A stretch of 64,000 bases of DNA from contig JANQFC010000077.1 of the NCBI GenBank assembly GCA_028278035.1, forward strand, positions 1-64,000, in the 5' to 3' direction. Each line of letters begins with the position of its first letter. The stretch's first letter is position 1. Below are positions 35,486 to 43,151 of the stretch, piece by piece. Source of the stretch: Chlamydiales bacterium. GTDB taxonomy: Bacteria; Chlamydiota; Chlamydiia; Chlamydiales; SM23-39. Under the pieces are notes generated by a model that saw only the letters and a program-made list of their open reading frames with translations, did no database searches and was not told the DNA's origin. Both the position numbers and the translations under genes were made by a program.

Positions 35486-36340
35486 TTAAAAACTCTTTAT
35501 TGTTTGATTTAATTTTTCATCGAAATACGATAAATGTTTAGGAGCTTTGTTAGAAAGCCACTTTCTAAAATATTTGGTATATCTAACAATTTCTTCTTCT
35601 AACATTTTTTTATCTTGAATATCTTCAATGATTGATAATTTACCAATATCTATTTCTACGACATTTTTATCGATAATACCTAAATTTCTAACCACATGCC
35701 TATCTTCATTTATAACTCTCTTTTTATACATGGAATTTATATTTTCAAAAAAAGTAGAAATATAATGTTCAATATCTGATTGATCTTTTTCTAAATAAGG
35801 CATAAACATTTTAGCTTTTTTCTGAACAATAAAGCCCATTTCATCTAGATTGACTTTATAGCTGTTGTTTAACTTATCTTTTAATTTAACTTTTTTATTT
35901 AAATGGTGGGTTTTATCAAGATGAATATATTCTGTCGCTGTCTCTTCTTGCAAACAATCATATGCCAACTTGTAACTATTCATAGAATTTTCGTACATAC
36001 GATTTCTTTCATTTTGTACGCTAGCTGAATAATTTGGCAGTAAATTAAAAAAAGCTAAAAATTTATAGCAAAAAGGAAGGTCATATCTATGATATCTTAT
36101 AAATTTTATCACATGAGACCCATTAGAACTTTCAAAAACAAAACATTGTCTGCCCTTACCGATTAATTTATATTCATTAGCAAATGCAAATTTACCAGAT
36201 GTTTCTGCAGCTTGATTAACTGTTCTTTTTATTTTATCTAATCTAAAGCTATAAGAATACATCAAAAAAGCTTTTGAAAAAACAGTGATTCCGATCAAAA
36301 GTAAAAATAAATTAGAAATTGGTCTTATGATCTGTTTCAT
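35486..36340 (-). CDS. kinase-like membrane-anchored protein, second tandem copy (284 aa)
   Basis: Second of the three tandem paralogues. The membrane segment is at about residues 8-29. The loop and lysine region reads LIGKGRQCFVFESSNGSHVI followed by KFIRYHRYDLPFC. The catalytic-loop-like segment is VINEDRHVVRNLGIIDKNVV, followed by EIDIGKL. Between them lie conserved tracts shared by all copies (SYKLAYDCLQEETATEYIHL, LDEMGFIVQKKAKMF). Its 5' end overlaps the upstream copy by 29 bases. By topology (positive N-terminus, one segment) the domain would face the periplasm, where ATP is scarce, so the topology or substrate deserves doubt. Confidence 0.7.
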   Translation of the reverse strand: MKQIIRPISNLFLLLIGITVFSKAFLMYSYSFRLDKIKRTVNQAAETSGKFAFANEYKLIGKGRQCFVFESSNGSHVIKFIRYHRYDLPFCYKFLAFFNLLPNYSASVQNERNRMYENSMNSYKLAYDCLQEETATEYIHLDKTHHLNKKVKLKDKLNNSYKVNLDEMGFIVQKKAKMFMPYLEKDQSDIEHYISTFFENINSMYKKRVINEDRHVVRNLGIIDKNVVEIDIGKLSIIEDIQDKKMLEEEIVRYTKYFRKWLSNKAPKHLSYFDEKLNQTIKSF

Positions 36341-37217
36341 AATTACTAGTAAACTCTTCTATTTGCTCATCCAAGTAAGAAATAATATAAGGCGCTTTTT
36401 TTTTCGCCCATTTTTTAAAATATTTTGTAAAATGCACAAGTTCTTTGTTATAGGTTTCTTTATTATTTAAACCATCCTTTTTTACAAAACTTCCTAAATC
36501 TATAAAAATGACGTTGCCGTCGAATATTCCAGAATTTTTTACACAGTTATAATCAGCATTAACAAACCCTTTTCGATATAAAGACGTAATTACAGTCAAA
36601 AAATTTTTGACCAAATCTTTTAGTTTTTCATCATCATTAACAGCTAGATTTAATTTTTTTTCAAACGAGTTCGCTTTTTTTTGAAGAATAAAACCGGTAC
36701 TGTCTAAATCTAATAAATATTTTTGATTAAGTCTATTAAAGACTTCCAATTTTTTGTTCAAATAATTCGTTTTGCTTAAATGCACATATTCTATTTTAGT
36801 CTCGTCTTTTAAAAAATCATAAGCGAATTTATAACTGAATAATGAAGTATTCAAGAGTTTGCTTCTGTAATGCATTCTTTTGGCTTTATGTTCTTTAAAA
36901 AAAGGGAAATCTAGCTTAATAAGCCAAAAAGGCAGTTCATATCTATGAAGCCTGATAACTTTTAAAACATAATTTTTATCTTCACTTTCAAAAACATATG
37001 TCTGGCAGCCTTTGGATAAATATTTAAATTTTTGATCAAGTATTGGTCTTATTTTTTGATAATCTTTTTCAGCAATAGCTAGTCTTTGATCAGCCTTAAT
37101 ATCATGAGCAACTTTATCATATCTGAGCCCATCAGTTATAAGCTGCCAACCTTTCGCAAATAGGCCTGTCAGCATTAAAATACCTATGCAAAAAATAGTT
37201 TTTTTTAGCAATTTCAT
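36312..37217 (-). CDS. kinase-like membrane-anchored protein, first tandem copy (301 aa)
   Basis: First gene of the triplicated cluster. It has one N-terminal membrane segment (about residues 7-23). The kinase-like motifs are YLSKGCQTYVFESEDKNYVL with KVIRLHRYELPFW, then FVNADYNCVKNSGIFDGNVI and FIDLGSF. Shared inner tracts are FSYKFAYDFLKDETKIEYVH and LDLDSTGFILQKKANSFEKK. From memory, similar loop-lysine patterns (GKGSQAYVF) occur in proteins of amoeba-associated chlamydiae, which supports a symbiont-specific family. No standard HRD or DFG is present. The cluster is probably one operon with coupled translation. Confidence 0.7.
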   Translation of the reverse strand: MKLLKKTIFCIGILMLTGLFAKGWQLITDGLRYDKVAHDIKADQRLAIAEKDYQKIRPILDQKFKYLSKGCQTYVFESEDKNYVLKVIRLHRYELPFWLIKLDFPFFKEHKAKRMHYRSKLLNTSLFSYKFAYDFLKDETKIEYVHLSKTNYLNKKLEVFNRLNQKYLLDLDSTGFILQKKANSFEKKLNLAVNDDEKLKDLVKNFLTVITSLYRKGFVNADYNCVKNSGIFDGNVIFIDLGSFVKKDGLNNKETYNKELVHFTKYFKKWAKKKAPYIISYLDEQIEEFTSNYETDHKTNF

Positions 37218-37306
37218 TTCAAAAAATTATTAATAATTTACTTTTTAAAAAATTATACATTAAGCTAAAGTTATGGTTCCATTTAAAATTTAATCTGGAG
37301 GTAAAA

Positions 37307-37855
37307 ATGTTAGATATGCCCCCTAGTGAATTACCTAAGGAATATCATCAGGAAGTAAAACAAAAGAAAAGTAGTGCTCTCTATATCAACTTTTCTAAAT
37401 CTTCTTTAATAGCCGGCATTATTAAAATTCCGCCAAAAGAAGAAAGAAATCTATCTTATCAGGAACTGCCCTTAACCCCTTATGACGCAGATAATATCGA
37501 AGATCTAATCTCAACTTTGGGCTCTAAAGGTAAGTTCGAACTTTTATTCGACGAGAAAAGAATTAGAAAAGTCGGAGATGAAGTCCGATATCTTCATCCT
37601 TTTAAGTTCTTAGGATATATATTTTCCCATCAACATTTAAAAAATCATATGGTATCTGTTTTTGAGGATTACTTTAAAAGAACTAATTTCGTAAAAGACA
37701 TGGCTCAGACATTTGATCTATATGATTTTAAAGATAAATTAACTATATATTTGCAGGACTTTGCAAATGAAGTTAATATGCCAGTGGAAAAAATAAAAGT
37801 TTATGTAGATAATAAAGACTGGAAAGGACTTTTAAAGTATCTCATTTATAATTAA
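37307..37855 (+). CDS. hypothetical protein (182 aa)
   Basis: Family not recognised. A soluble, mixed alpha/beta protein without signal peptide or membrane segment. The start follows GGAGG. Tracts such as YLHPFKFLGYIFSHQHLKNH and VNMPVEKIKVYVDNKDWKGL suggest a compact domain. It diverges from the kinase-like cluster and overlaps the convergent glycosyltransferase-like gene by 4 bases. Confidence 0.6.
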   Translation: MLDMPPSELPKEYHQEVKQKKSSALYINFSKSSLIAGIIKIPPKEERNLSYQELPLTPYDADNIEDLISTLGSKGKFELLFDEKRIRKVGDEVRYLHPFKFLGYIFSHQHLKNHMVSVFEDYFKRTNFVKDMAQTFDLYDFKDKLTIYLQDFANEVNMPVEKIKVYVDNKDWKGLLKYLIYN

Positions 37856-39144
37856 AATTCATCTTTAACAAATTCGTAGAAAAGTTCGGGGTTAACTATT
37901 TTAGCTCCGAATTTTTCTTTTAAATACCTTGCATTGCCGGCCTCCCATACAGGAATTCCCCTATACAGCTTTTTTAATGTAGGCCTTTGATTTTTTTTGA
38001 ACTTACACTCTGAATGCACGTATATTTTAGCTTTAGATACCCTCATTAATTCTACTGCAGTTTGACCACCGCTTCTTGTAATAGTTAAATTACTTCTGAA
38101 AAATAGTCTTGCAATTACTTCTTCTTGCTGAAAATTCATAGGAACGACTGTTAAATTACCGGGATACATTGAATTAGATTCAATAAAATTATAAATTTTT
38201 TGTATTATTCCATCTTTTTCCGATGCACAAAAAACAAAAAGAAAAACATTTTTTTGAACATTTTTTTCATTAATAGCTTTGATCAAACTTTTTGTGTAGT
38301 TCAAAGTTCCTTTATAAGCAGGCTGCGATCCTAACAAAACAGTTATTAAAAAATCATCTTTAGCTATTACAAAATCAAAACCGCTATCAATGGATTTAGC
38401 TTTAATAGTTCCTTTTTCAAAAGTTTTTTTAATTATTTCTTTTTCATGATCATTTTTTACATTTATTGCAATATTGAAAGGTTTATCATCTCTTTTTTTA
38501 TTTATGTATTGATCAAAGCTTTTCCTAATAGGATAGTTGGTTACACAAACCTGGTCTTTGGAGATTTTACAGTACTTATCCCAGAAAATATCCTCGGTTT
38601 GATCTTTTTCCAATAAAGGCTCAATCGTAGATACTGTTAATAAATCCTTATCTTTTTTAGACAGCCTTCTCATATTAGCAAAACAGTGCGTTGATTTTTT
38701 GGTAGGCAAATCAACTATAATCCTTTTTACCGTAACATTTTTTCTAGCAATTTTATTATATATTCTAATAGCTTTCATAATTGCAGGCAGCCCGATTACC
38801 TGCGTATCTATAACTTCATCAATGTCTTCTTTAAATAAAGTTAAAAGAGTATGAAAAAAAACATGAGGCCAAAAAAGCAATTCAGCAAATTTTTGTCCTC
38901 TTCCAAAAATCTCCTGAATAATCAACCATCCTTTTTTTTGAGCCTTATTCCAGGTATTTACTCCAAAATAACCAAAAAATCTGCCAAGCCAGTCTATCAT
39001 TAAATCTTTAGTGATAACTTTTGCCTCAGGTTTTGCACTTAAAATTTGCTGTTTTTCTGCTCTTGCAGCCTGAATAAGGCCCGAACCACCTGACGCGGTA
39101 ATTATTAAATATGTTATTTTATTTATTATAGGCTTATCAGCCAT
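37852..39144 (-). CDS. MGDG-synthase/MurG-like glycosyltransferase (430 aa)
   Basis: A GT-B-type glycosyltransferase-like protein. The N-terminal domain opens with YLIITASGGSGLIQAARAEK, like the G-G-G-H-x2-A region of monogalactosyldiacylglycerol synthases. The C-terminal half has the donor-site pattern LTITRSGGQTAVELMRVSKA, as in MurG and MGD synthases, and ends with GIPVWEAGNARYLKEKFGAK. Its donor and acceptor sugars or lipids are unknown; a glycolipid or surface glycan is likely by family. I chose the ATG at 39144, preceded by CTGGAG at 9 bases; a frame extends to an ATG at 39234 that lacks a ribosome binding site. Confidence 0.62.
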   Translation of the reverse strand: MADKPIINKITYLIITASGGSGLIQAARAEKQQILSAKPEAKVITKDLMIDWLGRFFGYFGVNTWNKAQKKGWLIIQEIFGRGQKFAELLFWPHVFFHTLLTLFKEDIDEVIDTQVIGLPAIMKAIRIYNKIARKNVTVKRIIVDLPTKKSTHCFANMRRLSKKDKDLLTVSTIEPLLEKDQTEDIFWDKYCKISKDQVCVTNYPIRKSFDQYINKKRDDKPFNIAINVKNDHEKEIIKKTFEKGTIKAKSIDSGFDFVIAKDDFLITVLLGSQPAYKGTLNYTKSLIKAINEKNVQKNVFLFVFCASEKDGIIQKIYNFIESNSMYPGNLTVVPMNFQQEEVIARLFFRSNLTITRSGGQTAVELMRVSKAKIYVHSECKFKKNQRPTLKKLYRGIPVWEAGNARYLKEKFGAKIVNPELFYEFVKDEF

Positions 39145-39296
39145 TGTTATTAACTCCAGTCTTTTATCTTTCTTTCTAAAGATATTATTAATGTATGTCA
39201 ACGACAAACTTTTAATTGATACTATTTTTTTCATTTTTAAAAAGGTTTATTGCAAAAATTTACAATTTATTTTACTAATTAAATTAGGAGGAGAAA

Positions 39297-40388
39297 ATGA
39301 TATTACTTAAAAAAATATTATCTTTTTTTATTACAATATCCATTATCGTTTTAATTTCAACTGCCAGCTTCTTATGGTGGAATAATCATCCTCCATTATC
39401 TAAGCTATCTAACCCTCCAGTCAAAAAAATCAATAATATTCAAAATGCTGAATATAACAAAAATGAAATAAAAGTTGCATCATATAATATTCATTTTGGA
39501 ATAGGATTAAATAGAAAAACGCTTGCAATAAACCAACAAAGCTATATTAGAAGACTTAATAAAATAACAGAGATTTTAAAAGAGATTGATGCTGATGTAG
39601 TATTACTACAAGAAGTCGACTTTGCATCAAAAAGATCGCATTTTATTAATCAGGCTGAATTCTTGGCAGAAAATGCAGGATATGCATATTTTGTTGAAGG
39701 TACAACACTAAGAAAAAAATTCCATTTAAATTCATTAAATGTTCACGGAAAAATAGATCACGGCTTGGCAATATTATCTAAAATTCCAATAGAGTCTTGT
39801 GAATCATATATTTTTGAATACAGCTCAGAAATGCCTTTTTTCTTAAAATGGCTTTTCTGTCCTCATGGAGCTTTAAAATGCAGGCTTTCATTGAATAATC
39901 AGATTATAGAAATAATAAATCTACATATAGAGCCTTGGTCTCAAGAAACCAAAGAAAATCAAATTAAATTAGTAAAAAACCGATATTTGACGAATAAGAA
40001 CTTTCCAACAATAATAGGTGGTGATTTTAATTCTATGGAACCTGAAATATTAAGAAATAATCATTATCATTTAAATGACGCCCCCTATTTTATAAAAAAA
40101 TCTAAATGGGATTTTGATAAAGAACAGACTATATCCATTATCAAAAATTTATCATTTACCGAAGCTGTTCCTAGCAAAATCTATTTAAAAAATAAAACAG
40201 CATATTTTACATTCCCATCCAACAACCCAATGGTAAAGCTAGATTATATCTTTGCAGGCTTCAAAGCCAAAGTCAAAACAGGAGAAATCTTTCAAAAAGC
40301 CAGAACTGCATCTGATCATCTGCCGATTTATGCTGTTATAAAAATTAACGAAAAATCAGCCGGCCAAAATACCGCCAATAATCATTAG
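39297..40388 (+). CDS. endonuclease/exonuclease/phosphatase family protein, membrane-anchored
   Basis: A metal-dependent hydrolase of the EEP superfamily (includes exonuclease III, sphingomyelinases and inositol phosphatases). An N-terminal membrane segment (residues about 9-29) would place the domain outside the cytoplasm. The motifs are in order: VASYNIHFGIG, VVLLQEVDFA (catalytic Glu), HGLAILSKIPI, NLHIEPWS, IGGDFNSMEPE and the final ASDHLPIYA. The length of 363 fits secreted EEP proteins, and an extracytoplasmic phosphodiesterase or lipase role is more likely than DNA repair. GGAGG precedes the start. Its 3' end overlaps the convergent DUF1761-like gene by 33 bases. Confidence 0.85.
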   Translation: MILLKKILSFFITISIIVLISTASFLWWNNHPPLSKLSNPPVKKINNIQNAEYNKNEIKVASYNIHFGIGLNRKTLAINQQSYIRRLNKITEILKEIDADVVLLQEVDFASKRSHFINQAEFLAENAGYAYFVEGTTLRKKFHLNSLNVHGKIDHGLAILSKIPIESCESYIFEYSSEMPFFLKWLFCPHGALKCRLSLNNQIIEIINLHIEPWSQETKENQIKLVKNRYLTNKNFPTIIGGDFNSMEPEILRNNHYHLNDAPYFIKKSKWDFDKEQTISIIKNLSFTEAVPSKIYLKNKTAYFTFPSNNPMVKLDYIFAGFKAKVKTGEIFQKARTASDHLPIYAVIKINEKSAGQNTANNH

Positions 40389-40739
40389 GCCTAATAAATA
40401 TAAAGCATTATCAATTGCAAATTCTTTAAACGTTCTTTTTTTATTAATAACCAAGAATAAATTATGAGTGCCGACAAACCCAAACCATATAATAAATCCT
40501 AAAACAACTCCATCCCAAAAAGACGTGACCATTACTAAAATTTCAAATACTGAAAGGACATAAGCAGCAACAAAAATCGTTAGAAAAGTAAAAAAATACG
40601 ACAACTGTTTATTTGTTTTTACTTTAGTCTTTGTTTTTTTAACAAATTTACCAAATAAAAACTTAGAGTACCAGCATACATATAAAACAGTGTATATAAT
40701 ACTAGCTATAAATATTGTAATTAAATCAAGTTGTTTCAT
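40356..40739 (-). CDS. DUF1761-like membrane protein (127 aa)
   Basis: A small integral membrane protein with four hydrophobic segments at about residues 6-27, 48-70, 75-95 and 110-127. The pattern WYSKFLFGKF near the first loop and the final INNALYL-like/GGILAG region fit the DUF1761 family, whose role is unknown. Its start codon overlaps the last base of the upstream lipoprotein gene (both at 40739), so translation is coupled. It converges with the EEP-family gene. Confidence 0.7.
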   Translation of the reverse strand: MKQLDLITIFIASIIYTVLYVCWYSKFLFGKFVKKTKTKVKTNKQLSYFFTFLTIFVAAYVLSVFEILVMVTSFWDGVVLGFIIWFGFVGTHNLFLVINKKRTFKEFAIDNALYLLGLMIIGGILAG

Positions 40740-41869
40740 TAGCCGACTCCAATCGGAAGTGTTAATACAGGACCGCCTTGGGTTTTTCTTCTGCCTGATT
40801 GTAGATTATAAAGTTCCAATAGTAACATAAAAGTTCTTTTGGAATAAAGATCATTATCTTTTATATAAAACCAATTATCTCTATATTTTATACACACATA
40901 AGAATCCTTTGGCTTCAAAGAAGCATTGTATATATTCATTAAGCTGTGAATTTCTTTTTTTACCCTCTGTTTTTCTTTTTTTACATCATCTGTTTCGTCA
41001 TATAATGTTTTTGCTTTATTCTCTTCCAAATCTTTGTCAGGGACATCCACACTATGAGATAAATTATACATACAAGATAAAATAGATCTAGGCAGTACGC
41101 CAATCTCTCCTTTTTTATTAAAACCCTGAACAATAGAAACCATATATTTACCGTTTTTAGGTTGGGCTTCCCCTAACAAATCAGCAAGAGTTTTAGAATC
41201 TTCATCATCTACAGGAAAAGCAATTTGAAGGGTCATATTAGGTTCTATGCATCCTTCCTTATTTTCTTTTTCATCTATTTTTCTATGTTCCTTAATTCCC
41301 ACCTGCAAGATTCCTTCTTCCTGAAATTTTTTCATTATTCTTAAAGCTTTAATAAAATTTTGATATTTCGGATGCTTCTCCGGATCCAGCTCTTTTTCTT
41401 GAGGAACATTATGATATTCTTTAAAATGCTGAACAGCTAAACGAAAAACTCTGTCTATATCCCAACCCGAATAAATAACCTGTTGAAGAGTTGCGATATC
41501 TAAAGGTTGCATCAATTGATTAGCGAATTCCTGTCCCTCTAAAGGTGAATACTGGATTGTCGGCTGTGTCTGCCATTGAGTCTCTCCTCCTAATGACATT
41601 GGATTGGTGTGATTGAAGCCAGGTATATTAATAGTAGCAGCAGCCAGGTTTTTAAATGTAAAAGATGAGGTAACAGAGGATACTTCCAAGAAAAACGGAG
41701 AATCATAATATCTTAACCTGACAAGGTTTAAAAGCATTTCTTCTGCGTTCGTCTTTTGCACTTCAATATTATAAGCATTTCTTCCACCAGGCCCTTCTAA
41801 TACCATGCTGCTGGGAAAATGACATCCTGTTAGTATTAATAAAGTAAATAATGATATTATCTTATGCAC
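40739..41869 (-). CDS. conserved lipoprotein of amoeba-associated bacteria (376 aa)
   Basis: A lipoprotein with a short signal peptide and lipobox LTGC (cysteine at residue 16). The mature N-terminus has a strongly patterned region (GPGGRNAYNIEVQKTNAEEM, then LLNLVRLRYYDSPFFLEVSS and VTSSFTF). From memory this is a conserved hypothetical family in amoeba-associated and environmental proteobacteria and chlamydiae; no function is known to me. The rest includes a charged linker (DETDDVKKEKQRVKKEIHSL) and a conserved-looking end (LLLELYNLQSGRR). It is transcribed away from the FKBP gene and coupled to the DUF1761-like gene. Confidence 0.75.
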   Translation of the reverse strand: MHKIISLFTLLILTGCHFPSSMVLEGPGGRNAYNIEVQKTNAEEMLLNLVRLRYYDSPFFLEVSSVTSSFTFKNLAAATINIPGFNHTNPMSLGGETQWQTQPTIQYSPLEGQEFANQLMQPLDIATLQQVIYSGWDIDRVFRLAVQHFKEYHNVPQEKELDPEKHPKYQNFIKALRIMKKFQEEGILQVGIKEHRKIDEKENKEGCIEPNMTLQIAFPVDDEDSKTLADLLGEAQPKNGKYMVSIVQGFNKKGEIGVLPRSILSCMYNLSHSVDVPDKDLEENKAKTLYDETDDVKKEKQRVKKEIHSLMNIYNASLKPKDSYVCIKYRDNWFYIKDNDLYSKRTFMLLLELYNLQSGRRKTQGGPVLTLPIGVG

Positions 41870-41892
41870 CTAATTTTATCCCCCTAATTGTC

Positions 41893-41909
41893 ATAGTATA
41901 AAATACTAT
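41893..41909. promoter_or_regulatory. inverted repeat between divergent genes
   Basis: A perfect inverted repeat ATAGTAT-AAA-ATACTAT lies between the divergent lipoprotein and FKBP genes. It falls 24 bases from the lipoprotein start. Nearby, TTGTCATAGTA (about 41888) and TTGTCATACTA (about 41964) are near-identical direct repeats. The set could be regulator binding sites, or chance in AT-rich DNA. Confidence 0.4.
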
Positions 41910-42042
41910 AAATAAAAGAAATTGAAAAACTCATAAAAAAATTTTAAATAAGGATTGACTAAATTGTCATACTACAATAAAGAAAAGGTATAGGGAGGAA
42001 AAATATCCGACCTATTTTTTTAAAAAATTAGGAGGAAACAAG

Positions 42043-42471
42043 ATGTCAGAAGCCAAACTTGGAGATACAGTAAAAGTTCACTATACTGCTAAAGCAGAAA
42101 ATTTATTAATTTTTGACTCATCAACACAAATAGATCCTCTTCAATTTACTATTGGAGACGGACAAATAATTCCTGCATTCGAAGAAGCCTTAATAGGTAT
42201 GCAAGCTGGAGACAAAAAAACAATCAACATCAAATCAGATGATGCTTTTGGCCCTTATCTAAATGAACTTATTACAAAAGTTGATAAAAATCAGCTTCCT
42301 CCAAATTTAGAGTTAGAAGTGGGACAGCAGCTTCAAATACAGCAACCTGACGGTCAGTTATTATTAGTAAAAGTAGTTGATATATCTGATGCTACAGTTA
42401 CTTTCGATGCCAATCATCCTCTTGCCGGCAAAGATATAGTGTTCGATATTAATTTAGTAGAAATAATATAA
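42043..42471 (+). CDS. FKBP-type peptidyl-prolyl isomerase, SlyD-like
   Basis: A peptidyl-prolyl cis-trans isomerase and chaperone of the SlyD branch. The 142-residue protein has the FKBP start (GDTVKVHYTAKAENLLIFDS), the active-site and core segments PLQFTIGDGQIIPAFEEALI and GMQAGDKKTI, the inserted flap (IF domain, about residues 68-125) and ANHPLAGKDIVFDINLVEI, the standard SlyD ending. The metal-binding His-rich tail of E. coli SlyD is absent. The start follows GGAGG. It is followed after 55 bases by the ferritin gene, and read-through is possible. Confidence 0.93.
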   Translation: MSEAKLGDTVKVHYTAKAENLLIFDSSTQIDPLQFTIGDGQIIPAFEEALIGMQAGDKKTINIKSDDAFGPYLNELITKVDKNQLPPNLELEVGQQLQIQQPDGQLLLVKVVDISDATVTFDANHPLAGKDIVFDINLVEII

Positions 42472-42493
42472 GTACAAATAATATCTAATAACA

Positions 42494-42502
42494 TGCTAAA
42501 AT
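42494..42502 (+). promoter_or_regulatory. possible extended -10 promoter for ferritin
   Basis: The sequence TGCTAAAAT is an extended -10 element, with TAAAAT at 42497-42502. No good -35 box is seen (AGTACA at 42471-42476 is too far and weak). If used, transcription would begin near 42509, inside the loop of the hairpin described next, so the transcript would lack the strand that covers the ribosome binding site. Confidence 0.4.
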
Positions 42503-42526
42503 ACCTCCTTTAAATAGGAGGTATTT
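42499..42526 (+). promoter_or_regulatory. hairpin enclosing the ferritin ribosome binding site
   Basis: A perfect 10-bp inverted repeat, AAATACCTCC (42499-42508) and GGAGGTATTT (42517-42526), with an 8-base loop. The right arm contains the GGAGG ribosome binding site and ends on the base before the ferritin ATG. In a transcript that reads through from the FKBP gene the site would be fully paired. No T-run follows, so it is not an ordinary terminator. This may be a translational switch or RNA thermometer, by structure only. Confidence 0.7.
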
Positions 42527-43027
42527 ATGTTAAATAAAAAAATAGAAAAAGCTTTTAACATTCAATTAAATAACGAATTGTTTTCGTCTTACCTGTATCT
42601 TGCTATGGCAGCTTATCTTGAAGATAAAAATCTTAAAGGAATGGCCTCATGGCAGCAAAAAAAAGCCCAAGAAGAAATTACTCATGCAATGAAGTTTTAT
42701 AACTATATTAATGACAAAGGCGGCAGGGTCACACTTTATAAAATAGAAACCCCCAAAGGAGAATACAATTCCATTACCCAAGTTTTTGAAGAAGGTTATA
42801 AGCATGAATGTAAAATTACTAAAAACATCTATGAATTAGCTACCTTATCAGAAAAAGAAAAAGATTATGCCTCTAAAGTATTTTTAGACTGGTTTATACA
42901 AGAGCAGGTTGAAGAAGAATCTACAGCCATGGAAGTTTTAGGCAAAATCAAGCTCGTCAAAACAGATTCGGCAGCTTTGTATATGCTAGATAAAGAATTA
43001 GGTTCTTTTGTTAATACCCCAAACTAA
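42527..43027 (+). CDS. ftnA: ferritin (FtnA-like)
   Basis: A non-heme iron-storage ferritin of 166 residues. The ferroxidase-site residues are visible: Glu in IQLNNELFSSYLYLAMAAYL (E17), E-x2-H in QEEITHAMKFYNYI (about E49, E50 and H53), the glutamate in VFEEGYKHE, and Q/E residues in FIQEQVEEES. FtnA-type helices run over the full length. It oxidises Fe(II) and stores iron as a mineral in a 24-mer cage. Translation is probably controlled by the hairpin covering its ribosome binding site. Confidence 0.93.
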   Translation: MLNKKIEKAFNIQLNNELFSSYLYLAMAAYLEDKNLKGMASWQQKKAQEEITHAMKFYNYINDKGGRVTLYKIETPKGEYNSITQVFEEGYKHECKITKNIYELATLSEKEKDYASKVFLDWFIQEQVEEESTAMEVLGKIKLVKTDSAALYMLDKELGSFVNTPN

Positions 43028-43151
43028 CCTAAGATATTTGTTTTTCAATTTATCCTAATATTCAAACATCCTTTCGTTGTTTTATTGCAACAAAACTTGT
43101 TTGTTTTTTTATATTTTTTTCTTAACATAAGATTCATAAGTGGAGAAACAA

